This document shows, piece by piece, positions 7,323 to 15,498 of a DNA stretch of 64,000 nt. The translations under genes and the position numbers were made by a program. The stretch's first letter is position 1. The number at the start of each line of letters is the position of its first letter. Source of the stretch: an uncultured Lachnospiraceae bacterium (GTDB taxonomy: Bacteria > Bacillota > Clostridia > Lachnospirales > Lachnospiraceae); the NCBI GenBank assembly GCA_934371475.1, contig CAKRNX010000001.1, positions 43,757-107,756 of the forward strand, in the 5' to 3' direction. Below the pieces are notes generated by a model. It did no database searches and was not told where the DNA came from. It worked only from the letters and a program-made list of their open reading frames with translations.

Positions 7323-8672
7323 TTATACTGCTTTATATTGCTGCATTCTCTTATTCACCACAGTCATATATCCCAGGCACAGGATCAGCTGTACGATGGA
7401 AGACATCGGCGTTGCCAGCCCGATCTTGAACAGCGACGTCTGCGGCTGAATGCTCATCAGGTAAGAAACCGGCACACGCACGCCGAATGCCCCGATCATT
7501 CCCTGCAGCATAACAAATTTTGTTCTGCCAATTCCATTATAAAATCCAGTATAGCAGAAAAAGATGGCCGTGAACAGACAGTCTATCGCGTAGGCCTTCA
7601 GATAATCCGCCGCTTCCAGGATCACGTTCTCATCTGATGAGAAGATGCCCGCCAGCACATCGCCGTGGAAGAATGACAGGAAGAACATACCCACTCCGAT
7701 CACAAAAGAAACCAGCACACCGTAATGAAGCGCCTTCTTTGCCCGGTCCATGTGGCCTGCACCGTAATTCTGTGCCACAAAGGCCGAGATCGACTGCATA
7801 AAAGCAGATGAAATCAGCATGATGAATGCACATACTTTTTCCGCCACGCCCACTCCGGCGGAGGCAATCACTCCCATGGAATTGACAATCGCCAGAATAA
7901 TCAGGAATGAAATGCTCACCAACAGATCCTGAAGCGCAATGGGTGCCCCCAGCCCGGCCATTTTGCGAAGACTCGCCCCATGGATCCTGATATTCTCTTT
8001 TTTCATCAGGAAGGGCAGCTCTTTCCTGCGGATTACCAGAAAAGAGATCACCACGCTGACTACCTGGGCAAACACCGTGGCCGCAGCCGCTCCCTCCGTT
8101 CCCATACGGAATACCGCGCACAGAAGCAGGTCTCCCGCAATATTGCAGACACACGCAATCGCCACAGTCAGCAGCGGCGTCCTCGAATCCCCGATACCTC
8201 TGAATATACAGCCAATCAGGTTATACGCCACGATCACCAGCATGCCGCCTCCGCAGATTCTCACATAAGCGACTGTTTTATCGAAGGCTTCTTTCGGCGC
8301 ATTCATGATGCTGCAAATCTGAGGTGCAAAAATCACGAGGACCATTGTCATAGCCACTGCGATACAGGCAAACATGACGATCGCTGTCCCCACAGTACGC
8401 CCGCCCTCCTCTTTTTTGCCGCTTCCGATCTGCTGCCCCAGCAGCACGGTCGTTCCCATCGCAAAACTGCTGACCAGATTGGTCAGTGTCATCATGATCT
8501 GCGATCCTGTCGATACGGCTGACACATCCGCGGATGTCGCAAATTTTCCGATCACCAGCAGATCCACCGCCCCGTACATCGCCTGCAGAAACAGTGCCAG
8601 CAGTACCGGCAGCGCAAACAGGATCAGCGGCTGCATAATTTTTCCTTCCGTAAATGTCGTGTTCTTTTCCAT
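7323..8672 (-). CDS. MATE family multidrug/Na+ antiporter
   Basis: 449 residues from the ATG at 8672, which follows AGGAGGGG. About twelve hydrophobic segments in two internally similar halves; 'LALFLQAMYGAVDLLVIGKF' near the N-terminus is the MATE hallmark (DinF/NorM/MepA-like). Expected to export cationic drugs or metabolites from the cytoplasm using Na+ or H+. The mRNA has a 180-base leader containing an intrinsic terminator, so expression is probably controlled by attenuation. A longer in-frame start exists but would place the protein start inside the terminator leader. Confidence 0.9.
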   Translation of the reverse strand: MEKNTTFTEGKIMQPLILFALPVLLALFLQAMYGAVDLLVIGKFATSADVSAVSTGSQIMMTLTNLVSSFAMGTTVLLGQQIGSGKKEEGGRTVGTAIVMFACIAVAMTMVLVIFAPQICSIMNAPKEAFDKTVAYVRICGGGMLVIVAYNLIGCIFRGIGDSRTPLLTVAIACVCNIAGDLLLCAVFRMGTEGAAAATVFAQVVSVVISFLVIRRKELPFLMKKENIRIHGASLRKMAGLGAPIALQDLLVSISFLIILAIVNSMGVIASAGVGVAEKVCAFIMLISSAFMQSISAFVAQNYGAGHMDRAKKALHYGVLVSFVIGVGMFFLSFFHGDVLAGIFSSDENVILEAADYLKAYAIDCLFTAIFFCYTGFYNGIGRTKFVMLQGMIGAFGVRVPVSYLMSIQPQTSLFKIGLATPMSSIVQLILCLGYMTVVNKRMQQYKAV

Positions 8673-8766
8673 CTGTTCCCCTCCTGTGTGATAATCTTGC
8701 TTTGCGCATAAGCAGCACGATCCCATTCTGCAGACTGCGCATTCAACCGGAGCGTTGCTGTGCATT

Positions 8767-8814
8767 AAAAAAACCGGATAAGAAGCAGACATCTCAGTCT
8801 GCCATCTTATCCGG
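8767..8814 (-). promoter_or_regulatory. Leader terminator (putative attenuator) of the MATE gene
   Basis: On the minus strand a long hairpin (outer arms CCGGATAAGA/TCTTATCCGG, inner arms GCAGAC/GTCTGC) is followed by seven T, 95 bases before the MATE start and about 40 bases after the promoter. The 5' inner arm GCAGACTG (8802-8795) can alternatively pair with CAGTCTGC at 8737-8730 downstream, which would open the terminator. The trigger is unknown; I do not recognise a named riboswitch. Confidence 0.7.
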
Positions 8815-8858
8815 CTATTGTTTCTGTCGAACAAATTGCCCTCCGATGAATCACGCAA

Positions 8859-8887
8859 AGTATACTACACAATTTTCTCTGCGTCAA
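8859..8887 (-). promoter_or_regulatory. Promoter of the MATE gene
   Basis: TTGACG (8887-8882) and TATACT (8864-8859) with a 17-base spacer on the minus strand. Confidence 0.75.
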
Positions 8888-9035
8888 TTCCCGGAGTTCT
8901 TAATTTCTATTCCTTTATTTCTATTTTTTTCACAAAGCTCTTACTTTCTGTTCTTCTCTGCTCTGACTTTCTGCAAAGACTGTTTACAGAAAACTCAGGG
9001 AACGTTACCCTGAATGACGATCAGCATGTTCCTGT

Positions 9036-9812
9036 TTATTCTTCTGCTGCGGTATTTTCTGTGATGAACAGATCAATGACATTGTGAATAGTTTCTTCGT
9101 CCGCATCCGCATCAATACCTGCGCTGAGCCAGTACGCATACTCGCCTGTGAAATATTTCTGCAGTGCTTCCAGATCGCTGCCATAACGGAACTCGATGTG
9201 ATACGTGCTCTCCATAGTATCGTCTCTCATCAGGAAATAAGTAAATTCTCCTGCGTCATCGGTACTCTTGTAAACATCACACTCAAAGGAGGGATCTATC
9301 TCCTGTCCCTGATACATCATGGTCTCGCCTTCACCAACTTTGTATGTTCCCAAATATTCATACGTATGGGTACTCTCGGTGCCATCTTCCAGAGTTGTGG
9401 TAATCTCGTCTCCCCGGAATGTAAATGACTCTGCGCCGTTGATGTACCAGCAGTCAAATCCAAGCGCTTCCGGATTTTTTTCATATTCTTCTGCTGCTTC
9501 CGATCCGTAAATATCTGCACTGATGTATGCTCTCAGCATCTCGGCAGTATCTTTTCCCTGCTCTTCTCCTACAATAGAGGTACACTTCTCTACCCAGTAA
9601 TCCTCGTAGGCATCATCCAGAATTACTTTAAAAAGATTCACATAAGTGGTGCCGTCCTCACCTGCGATTTCTGTAAGAATGCCGTAATCATCCACTGCTA
9701 CTTCTGTCTCTGCCTCTATCGCATTCTCTGCCCACACTGCGCTGCCTGCTCCCATGGATAATGCCATAGCATATGTCAGTAAACCTGCCAGATATCTGTT
9801 TCTTGCTTTCAC
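9036..9812 (-). CDS. Secreted ZinT/YodA-like metal-binding protein
   Basis: 258 residues from a GTG at 9812, chosen because GGGAGGGAAC sits at ideal spacing and a signal peptide starts there (KARNRYLAGLLTYAMALS ... VWAENA). The mature part shows a ZinT-like ending: 'SFTFRGDEI', 'YEYLGTYKVGEGETMMYQG', 'GEFTYFLMRDD' and 'TYHIEFRYGSDLEALQKY'. ZinT family proteins are calycins that bind Zn or Cd. The family's His-X-His near the end reads YHIEF here, so metal binding may differ. A strong promoter overlapped by GTTAG/CTAAC half-sites lies upstream. Monocistronic. Confidence 0.65.
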   Translation of the reverse strand: MKARNRYLAGLLTYAMALSMGAGSAVWAENAIEAETEVAVDDYGILTEIAGEDGTTYVNLFKVILDDAYEDYWVEKCTSIVGEEQGKDTAEMLRAYISADIYGSEAAEEYEKNPEALGFDCWYINGAESFTFRGDEITTTLEDGTESTHTYEYLGTYKVGEGETMMYQGQEIDPSFECDVYKSTDDAGEFTYFLMRDDTMESTYHIEFRYGSDLEALQKYFTGEYAYWLSAGIDADADEETIHNVIDLFITENTAAEE

Positions 9813-9847
9813 GTATGTTCCCTCCCTGATTGATATTGTTTTCTCTT

Positions 9848-9901
9848 GGTTAGCATTCACTAACTGGTTAGTAGTATAGAACTTACGGTATCTTTTGTCA
9901 A
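9848..9901 (-). promoter_or_regulatory. Promoter with TetR-like operator
   Basis: TTGACA (9901-9896) and TATACT (9878-9873) are 17 bases apart on the minus strand. The -10 and start region overlap three half-sites, GTTAG, ACTAAC and GTTAGT, forming ACTAAC-TG-GTTAGT and GTTAG-N6-CTAAC. Such half-sites are typical of TetR-family repressors. No TetR gene is in the window. Confidence 0.65.
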
Positions 9902-10066
9902 GGGAAAGCATACTATTAAGCCATGTTTTCTGCCATTTATACATCCGATGCATGACGTATTTCTCCTGCGCACCTCACAGCATGAATGCTGGGGCATTCT
10001 TGAACAGATGTGAAGTGACTCCTGCAAGAAATAATTTGGGATTAATTATGGAGGTGCAGACATCCG

Positions 10067-10684
10067 CTATTCGAGCAGAGTCTTCCAGTTCTCCTGGCGG
10101 TATGCCTCAAAACACATCCTGATCTGCTCTTCATTATTTTTCTCTTCCGCCAGATCCGGCAGCTGATCCAGTGCAAAATAACCGGTTTCCGTCGTCTCAC
10201 TGTTTTTGTGAAATTCTCCTCCCCGCACAGTACATTCTACAAAAATTTTGCAGATACCATAACCGTAGGGCGGCTGATTATGCCTTTCCCGATCCTGCAC
10301 GGCAATCACTTTTTTCGGCTCTGCCTCCAGTCCTGCTTCTTCCAGCACTTCCTTTACAGTATTATCTCCCACGGACTGATTGACGTCGCACCAGCCGCCC
10401 GGCAGAGACCATCTTCCGTCACGCTCACGCACCAGCAAAATTTTATCACCCTGAAAAATCGCTGCTCTTGTGTCAATCTTCGGCGTCTGATATCCGGTCT
10501 CATTGCAGAAAATCTGTCTGATCTTTTCCACCGGCAGATCAGACAGCTGCGCCATCATCTGTGCGGAAATTTCCCGTACTCTCTGATAACGCTCAAGATC
10601 AAATACATCTTTTCCGTAAGTAAGCCCTGCCTGCGCAAGACTCTGCAGTTCCACCACCCAGTTCAACCAGTCCTGTTTTTCCAT
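10067..10684 (-). CDS. Nudix hydrolase with N-terminal Nudix_N-type domain
   Basis: 205 residues from the ATG at 10684, preceded by AGGAGG. The first 65 residues (WLNWVVELQSLAQAGLTY...VFDLERY) match the helical domain found before some Firmicute Nudix domains. The Nudix box is 'GGWCDVNQSVGDNTVKEVLE' followed by EAG. The K-E-x-x-E-E metal ligands are present, but the first box Glu is replaced by Gln. Likely hydrolyses a nucleoside diphosphate-linked substrate such as an ADP-sugar; specificity unknown. Monocistronic. Confidence 0.85.
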   Translation of the reverse strand: MEKQDWLNWVVELQSLAQAGLTYGKDVFDLERYQRVREISAQMMAQLSDLPVEKIRQIFCNETGYQTPKIDTRAAIFQGDKILLVRERDGRWSLPGGWCDVNQSVGDNTVKEVLEEAGLEAEPKKVIAVQDRERHNQPPYGYGICKIFVECTVRGGEFHKNSETTETGYFALDQLPDLAEEKNNEEQIRMCFEAYRQENWKTLLE

Positions 10685-10792
10685 CTGTCGTTCCTCCTGT
10701 ATCATTCCTGCATTTGATTTACAGTTTATCACAGCAAAAAAAGACTGCCCAGAAAATTTTTCTTTCACAGGATGCAATTTCCTCTTAGCATA

Positions 10793-10833
10793 AAAAACGG
10801 CGAGGCGGACATGTTTCATCCGTTTCGCCGTTT
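10793..10833. terminator. Intrinsic terminator
   Basis: AAACGGCG...CGCCGTTT hairpin with a T run on the minus strand; probably ends minus-strand transcription from the esterase remnant region. A half copy of the TTTCACAGGA element lies just before it at 10763. Confidence 0.65.
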
Positions 10834-10982
10834 CTATTATTTATAACTGTTTTCTTCTCTGACCGTTTTCTGTAAAATGAAATTTATTCGTTTCGAGTTT
10901 TTCTCTGCACCGCCGAACCGGCCAGATAAGTTCAGACTTTCTGCACCGCAGATTCTGAAGTTTTGAAACGTATCAGGAAAAA

Positions 10983-11945
10983 TCAGAAACCGAGATTTTT
11001 CTCTGCCAGTGCCAGGTTCATGACATCTTTTTCTGATCCCGGTCTTCTGTTGATCAGCTCGGAGGTGCCATCGTGCCACCACATGAAATCGCTGTCATTT
11101 TCTGCGGATCCTACTGCCCATTCTGCCAGACCTTCACCGTTCGGGTCGCCGGTCTTAACGAAATTGGAGATGTAGTCTGTCATCTGATCAGCCAGCTCAT
11201 AGTCAGACTCACGCCATTTTCTCTGTCCTTCCACATCTCTCATGGAATTGAAGGTATACCACAGCTCTGTAGAATGGAAGCAGCCGTAAAATTCATCGTT
11301 GGCAGCGCCCTCATGTGCCGGGATATCCTGATCAAAGAAATAGGTGTATACGTTCATATCTTCATTGTTGTCATTCAGGTACTTGGCAATTTCGCGGAAA
11401 GCACCAAGCCATCTGTCACTGGAAGCATGAAGATTCATCACGTACGCTTCATGCTTATCCTGCGGATCGTATACCAGTGCATAATCATCACCATAATTTT
11501 CTTTCATCGCTTCTGCGAACTCATCCAGAGAGATAGTTCCCTCCGGATCAGCACCGAAAGATCCCATCTCGTTGGAAGTACAGCCAACCATCAGGTTGAT
11601 GCCGTCCAGAGCGCCCGGACGGGTCAGGTCTACAGACTCTTCCGTGAATACATAGCCATCCAACACATAAGCAAAGCTTCCATTTGCAGAAGTAATGGTG
11701 TTGAACAGCATCTCATCCGGATTGCTCTCGGATGCGGTTGTCATATAGTATTCCGCATCATGGGAACGCAGCTCTTTCACTACCTCTTCAGAGCTCATAT
11801 CTTCCGGCAGTCCCATAGCTTCTTTGACTGTTTCCTCCACATTCTCCTGTATCTCTTCCATATCTTTGTATACCTGGGCATCTTTTGCCGGCACGAAGCT
11901 GGGCTGACTCTGCACGATCGCATTCTGGAACAGACCTTTTGCCAT
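10983..11945 (-). pseudogene. Carboxylesterase type B, C-terminal remnant
   Basis: 320 codons beginning 'AKGLFQNAIVQSQPS', which in intact type B carboxylesterases follows the nucleophile motif GESAGA. That motif and everything N-terminal to it are absent. Later parts look intact: 'LMVGCTSNEMGSFG' with the acidic residue and 'FHSTELWYTFN' with the catalytic His region. The break coincides with the end of a sensor-kinase fragment at GGCAAAAGG, where both reading frames can share the bases. A deletion-fusion remnant, not an active enzyme. Confidence 0.8.
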
Positions 11946-12305
11946 TATTTTCCACTTCCGTCAGGATTTCTCCGTTTTCCTGCCTGATGCGTATCCTGAT
12001 AATCCCCGGTATCAGCTTCCCATGCTCATCTTTATTCAGCAAAATTCCATGGATAATCGCATTCTCCACAAACGGCTGAAGCACATTTTTCGGATACCTC
12101 AGCTGCATACATTCTTCAGGGATATCAAACTGATAATCAATCGGATTTCGGCACAGGTAGCTCTGAATTGTCATATAAGCATTAATCTGTTTTTCCTCTT
12201 CTTCGAGCGTATCAAAAATCTGCAGGCGAGTAATCCTTAGACGGTCCTGAAGCATCCTGATCAGCGCCTTGTTCAGCACAATAATATCATCCGGCTCTTT
12301 CTCGG
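11940..12305 (-). pseudogene. YesM/LytS-type sensor histidine kinase remnant
   Basis: The C-terminal half of an open frame spanning 11788-12972. It carries 'LEEEEKQINAYMTIQSYLCR', 'LRYPKNVLQPFVENAIIHGI' (the N-box of this kinase class) and 'VENNGK'. The membrane sensor and the dimerisation His are missing. It is joined in frame to a recombinase fragment on its 5' side and merges into the esterase fragment on its 3' side. Confidence 0.75.
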
Positions 12306-12972
12306 AAACTTTTTTGCGATAGTCCCGCATATACCGCATGGACGATCCACAGTCCATACACCGCAGTAGACCGCCAAACAGGGCAATCGTGCCGCTCTTA
12401 CCGCTGCGCCCTCTGGCGGGATGGTTGTCCATCCGCTGCACAGCGTCCCCTGTTTCCTGTGAGATCAGCGGCTCGTGGGTGTTCTCAACTTTAATCCATT
12501 CGGATTCCGGTTTGCTGACCTGCTTGTGGTTTTTGTAGGACACCGTGCCGGTCTTGTTCTGCACCATGTGACCGATATAAACCTCATTGCGGAGAATGGT
12601 CTTGACGGTCACATCGTTCCAGAACGGTGTTTCGCCCCGCAGATTTTCCCGCCCCTCTGCCATGTAGTAAAAGCTCCTTGGCGCAGGGACTTTTTCCGCG
12701 TTAAGCTGTAAGGCAATCTTGCGAAAGCCGTAGCCCTGCAAGCGAAGGTCAAAGATGTGCCGCACCACAGGAGCGGTTATAGAGTCGATCTCAAGAACGT
12801 GCTTGTTCACTTCGCTTTTCCTGTAACCAAGGGGCGCATAGCAGCCGACATATTTACCACTCTTGAAGGTGGACAGTTTCACCGCCTTGATCTTGCTGCT
12901 GGTGTCCCGCGCATAGAGGTCATTCATCACAGATTTCCTGCCAAAAGTAGTGTTTGGCAGATTGGCGGTCAA
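12306..12972 (-). pseudogene. Large serine recombinase remnant
   Basis: Contains 'MNDLYARDTSSKIKAVKLST', the Recombinase domain (YAPLGYRK ... ILRNEVYIGHMVQNK) and the first half of the zinc ribbon (LRCMDCGSSMRY). The N-terminal resolvase domain with the catalytic Ser is missing and the C-terminal coiled coil is replaced by kinase sequence after about residue 222. An inactive trace of an integrated element next to the azl cassette. Confidence 0.8.
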
Positions 12973-12995
12973 CTTTCTTCATAATGCCTCATTCC

Positions 12996-13769
12996 TCAAA
13001 TAAAAATTTCCGCCTCGGCAAATAATGCTGCTTTCCCGCGAAGCACGGTACGCTCTCCGGCATAGCCGCAATACAGCACACCGCCGCGGGCAGACGCCTG
13101 ATACGCTGTAAACTCCGTTTTTCCTGTCTTACCCGCCCAGTAAGGAATGACATGGCAATGTCCGCGCCCGCAGACTGGATCTTCTGCTACATTGCATTTC
13201 GGCGCAAAGCTGCGGGTCACGCAATCATACTTGCTGCCCTGTGCGGTAATGTGGATGCACACGCCATCCATCTGCCGGATCAATTCTTGGTTTGGATGAG
13301 CGCTTCGTACCTGCCCCTCATTTTCCAGAACACAGACCATATCCGCACCATAGTAAGCCTCAACAGGTTTGACACCCAGCGCCTCTATCATTTGTTCCGT
13401 TACCGGAACAGGCTTTAACTGAAAGGACGGAAAATCCATCTTCAGCAGATCATCCTGCTTTTCTACCGTCAGGCGTCCACTCAGCGTGTCAAATGCCACG
13501 GTTTGAAGGCTCGGTTCGACAAAGCGCGTAATGACGTAAGCTGTCGCCAGCGTTGCATGACCGCACAGCTCCACCTCACCGCCGGGCGTAAACCAGCGCA
13601 GGTGATATGCATTGCCCTCTTTGACGGCAAAGGCCGTTTCCGAGAGGTTATTCTCGATGGCGATATTCTGCATGGTGAGATCATCCGGCCAGTTATCCAT
13701 CACACAGACAGCGGCCGGATTACCCGCAAAGACCTTATCGGGAAACGCATCAACTACATATTGTTTCAT
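12996..13769 (-). CDS. PhzF family isomerase-like protein
   Basis: 257 residues. The start 'QYVVDAFPDKVFAGNPAAVC', 'NLSETAFAV' with the conserved Glu, and 'FTPGGEVELCGHATLATAYV' are the PhzF signature; 'VAEDPVCGRGHCHVIPYW' forms the second half of the active site. The family catalyses epimerisation or isomerisation without cofactors (diaminopimelate epimerase fold); the substrate here is unknown. RBS AGGAG precedes the ATG. Last gene of the azlC-azlD-small ORF-ridA-phzF operon; the company of RidA and AzlCD suggests an amino-acid-derived substrate. Confidence 0.9.
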   Translation of the reverse strand: MKQYVVDAFPDKVFAGNPAAVCVMDNWPDDLTMQNIAIENNLSETAFAVKEGNAYHLRWFTPGGEVELCGHATLATAYVITRFVEPSLQTVAFDTLSGRLTVEKQDDLLKMDFPSFQLKPVPVTEQMIEALGVKPVEAYYGADMVCVLENEGQVRSAHPNQELIRQMDGVCIHITAQGSKYDCVTRSFAPKCNVAEDPVCGRGHCHVIPYWAGKTGKTEFTAYQASARGGVLYCGYAGERTVLRGKAALFAEAEIFI

Positions 13770-13785
13770 TCAAAAACACTCCTTT

Positions 13786-14174
13786 TTACGCGCCAAGATA
13801 GGCGATGATCTCGACTTCACACAGGATACCCAAGAGAAGCTCCCTGACCGCTACACAGGTGCGGGTCGGCTTGGATGCGAGGAATTTTTCGTAAACGCTG
13901 TTAAAAGCGGCAAAGTCCTTCATATCCGCCAGATAGCAGTTGAGTTGACCTTTACCACGCGGGAAAAGTCCGTTCCGGCCTGCGCCAGAATAGCTTGCAG
14001 TTTCTTCATAGTCTGCTCCGCCTGTGCTTCAATGCCGCCGTTTACGACTTTGCCGCTCTCCGGCAGTAGACCGCCCTGACCGGAGGTGAAGAGAAATTCG
14101 CCTGCGGTATACGCCTGCGAATAGGGTCCGATGGCAGCGGGCGCGTGCTCGGTATGGATACTTTTGATGCTCAT
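13786..14174 (-). pseudogene. ridA: ridA, frameshifted by a 5-bp tandem duplication
   Basis: RidA proteins hydrolyse reactive enamine/imine intermediates from amino acid metabolism. The first 77 codons are normal (HAPAAIGPYSQAY, GQGGLLPESGKVV, ...VVKVN). The frame then breaks and stops after 84 codons. The rest of RidA (CYLADMKDFAAFNSVYEKF ... EVEIIAYLGA) continues in another frame to a TAA at 13786. The cause is visible: GTTGA occurs twice in tandem at 13939-13948. Removing one copy restores a 127-residue protein. It may be inactive, a recent mutation, slippage-reversible, or a sequencing error. Confidence 0.85.
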
Positions 14175-14187
14175 ACAAGCCGCCTCC

Positions 14188-14373
14188 TTACAAGACTGTG
14201 CACCACAGGCACAGAGCCGCCACGATCCACACGGGCATCAGCATGGCAAATACGGCCACGATGGGGTTGATGAAGCCGGTGAACAGGCACGTCAGTACGA
14301 GGGCGAGAATGAGCAGATCTGCGATAGCGGCGATCCACAGCCTTTTGGAGGTCTTGTTGTTTGTGTTTGTCAT
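14188..14373 (-). CDS. Small membrane protein, two helices
   Basis: 61 residues with two hydrophobic segments (LWIAAIADLLILALVLTCLF and VAVFAMLMPVWIVAALCLW) after a short polar N-terminus. RBS AAAGGAG precedes the ATG. It sits between azlD and ridA in the operon. No family recognised; an accessory to the AzlCD exporter is possible (inference). Confidence 0.7.
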   Translation of the reverse strand: MTNTNNKTSKRLWIAAIADLLILALVLTCLFTGFINPIVAVFAMLMPVWIVAALCLWCTVL

Positions 14374-14412
14374 GGAAAACAGCTCCTTTCGTCATTCATT
14401 GCTTTTATTGGT

Positions 14413-14727
14413 TCAGATCGTCAGGTACAGCACGCAGTTGAGGCCAACAGCGGCCAGTACGCAGACGATCAGGGGACACTTTTTCAGTGCCAGCACCGCC
14501 GCGGCGGCAGCACCGGCAATACCGAACAGGGGGTGCGCGGCATCCACGGAGAACACGCCGGGGAAAATCAGAGCGGACAGTGCCGTATAGGGCAGCAGGG
14601 ACAAGAAACGCTTCATCCGGCCGCTCAACGCCAGCTTGTCCATCAGAAAGGCGGGCAGGGCACGAGGAATGTATGTCACCACCGCCATGCCGAGAATCAG
14701 CAGGTACGCGTCAGTTCTGCTCATCAT
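14413..14727 (-). CDS. azlD: AzlD family branched-chain amino acid transport subunit
   Basis: 104 residues, about four hydrophobic segments, with the family's 'TYIPRALPAFL' motif. The start codon (ATGATG) lies inside the end of azlC, so the two are translationally coupled. AzlD is the small partner of AzlC in export of branched-chain amino acids and analogues. Codons here are richer in G+C than in flanking regions. Confidence 0.9.
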   Translation of the reverse strand: MMSRTDAYLLILGMAVVTYIPRALPAFLMDKLALSGRMKRFLSLLPYTALSALIFPGVFSVDAAHPLFGIAGAAAAAVLALKKCPLIVCVLAAVGLNCVLYLTI

Positions 14728-15394
14728 CCTGCACCCCCACAAAGAACGTTCCGATAGAGGCACTGGCCACCATGGACAGAATCACCGCCCAACTGACGGG
14801 CAGGAACAGCTGCAAGACCGTGTTCATCCCGGCGGCCAGAAGCACCAGCAGGGCAACGCAGCGGGACTTCTGGGCGCTGGGCAGCAGCAGAGCCAGAAAC
14901 GAGGCATAGAACGCCACACCGAAACTCTTGGCTACCACCTCCGGCAGGAATTGTCCAATCACAACACCAAGCACGGATGCCAGTACCCATGTGCCATATA
15001 GTGCGGTATTGGCACCCAGCAGATAGAAGGAGCTGCGGCTATTAGACAGAGCGAACAGCGCAAAGGACTCATCACAAAGGGAAAAGGCACTAAGTAGCTT
15101 CATCCCTAACGGTGTTGGCTCCATGCGACTCATGACAGCGCTGCTCATCACCAGATGCCGCAGGTTCACGAAGAACACTGCTGTGACCATGGCCAGCACT
15201 GTGGCCTTGCCAATCATGCCCACCACCATCAGCTGGGAGGAACCGGCCATCACCAGTACAGACATTAAGACGGTTTCAAACTGTGTTAATCCTGCCTGCA
15301 TTGCCAGCAGGCCGTATGAAATACCAATAGGAATTAGCCCCAAACAAATAGGGATGGCGCTTTTTGCCCCATCAAAAAACAGCTTTGGTTTCAT
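14711..15394 (-). CDS. azlC: AzlC family branched-chain amino acid exporter subunit
   Basis: 227 residues with several membrane segments. 'AIPICLGLIPIGISYGLLA', 'VMAGSSQLMVVGMIG' and 'VFFVNLRHLVMSSAV' are typical AzlC motifs. With AzlD it forms an inner-membrane exporter of branched-chain amino acids. First gene of the operon, divergent from a LysR gene that probably controls it. Confidence 0.92.
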   Translation of the reverse strand: MKPKLFFDGAKSAIPICLGLIPIGISYGLLAMQAGLTQFETVLMSVLVMAGSSQLMVVGMIGKATVLAMVTAVFFVNLRHLVMSSAVMSRMEPTPLGMKLLSAFSLCDESFALFALSNSRSSFYLLGANTALYGTWVLASVLGVVIGQFLPEVVAKSFGVAFYASFLALLLPSAQKSRCVALLVLLAAGMNTVLQLFLPVSWAVILSMVASASIGTFFVGVQDDEQN

Positions 15395-15498
15395 AATCTG
15401 TTGCCTCTTGTATCTTTTTGGATTTCATTATATACTAAATAATCGAATAAGAAAAATTGATGTTTTTTATCTGAATATGCAGAAAGGTTATTTGAAAA

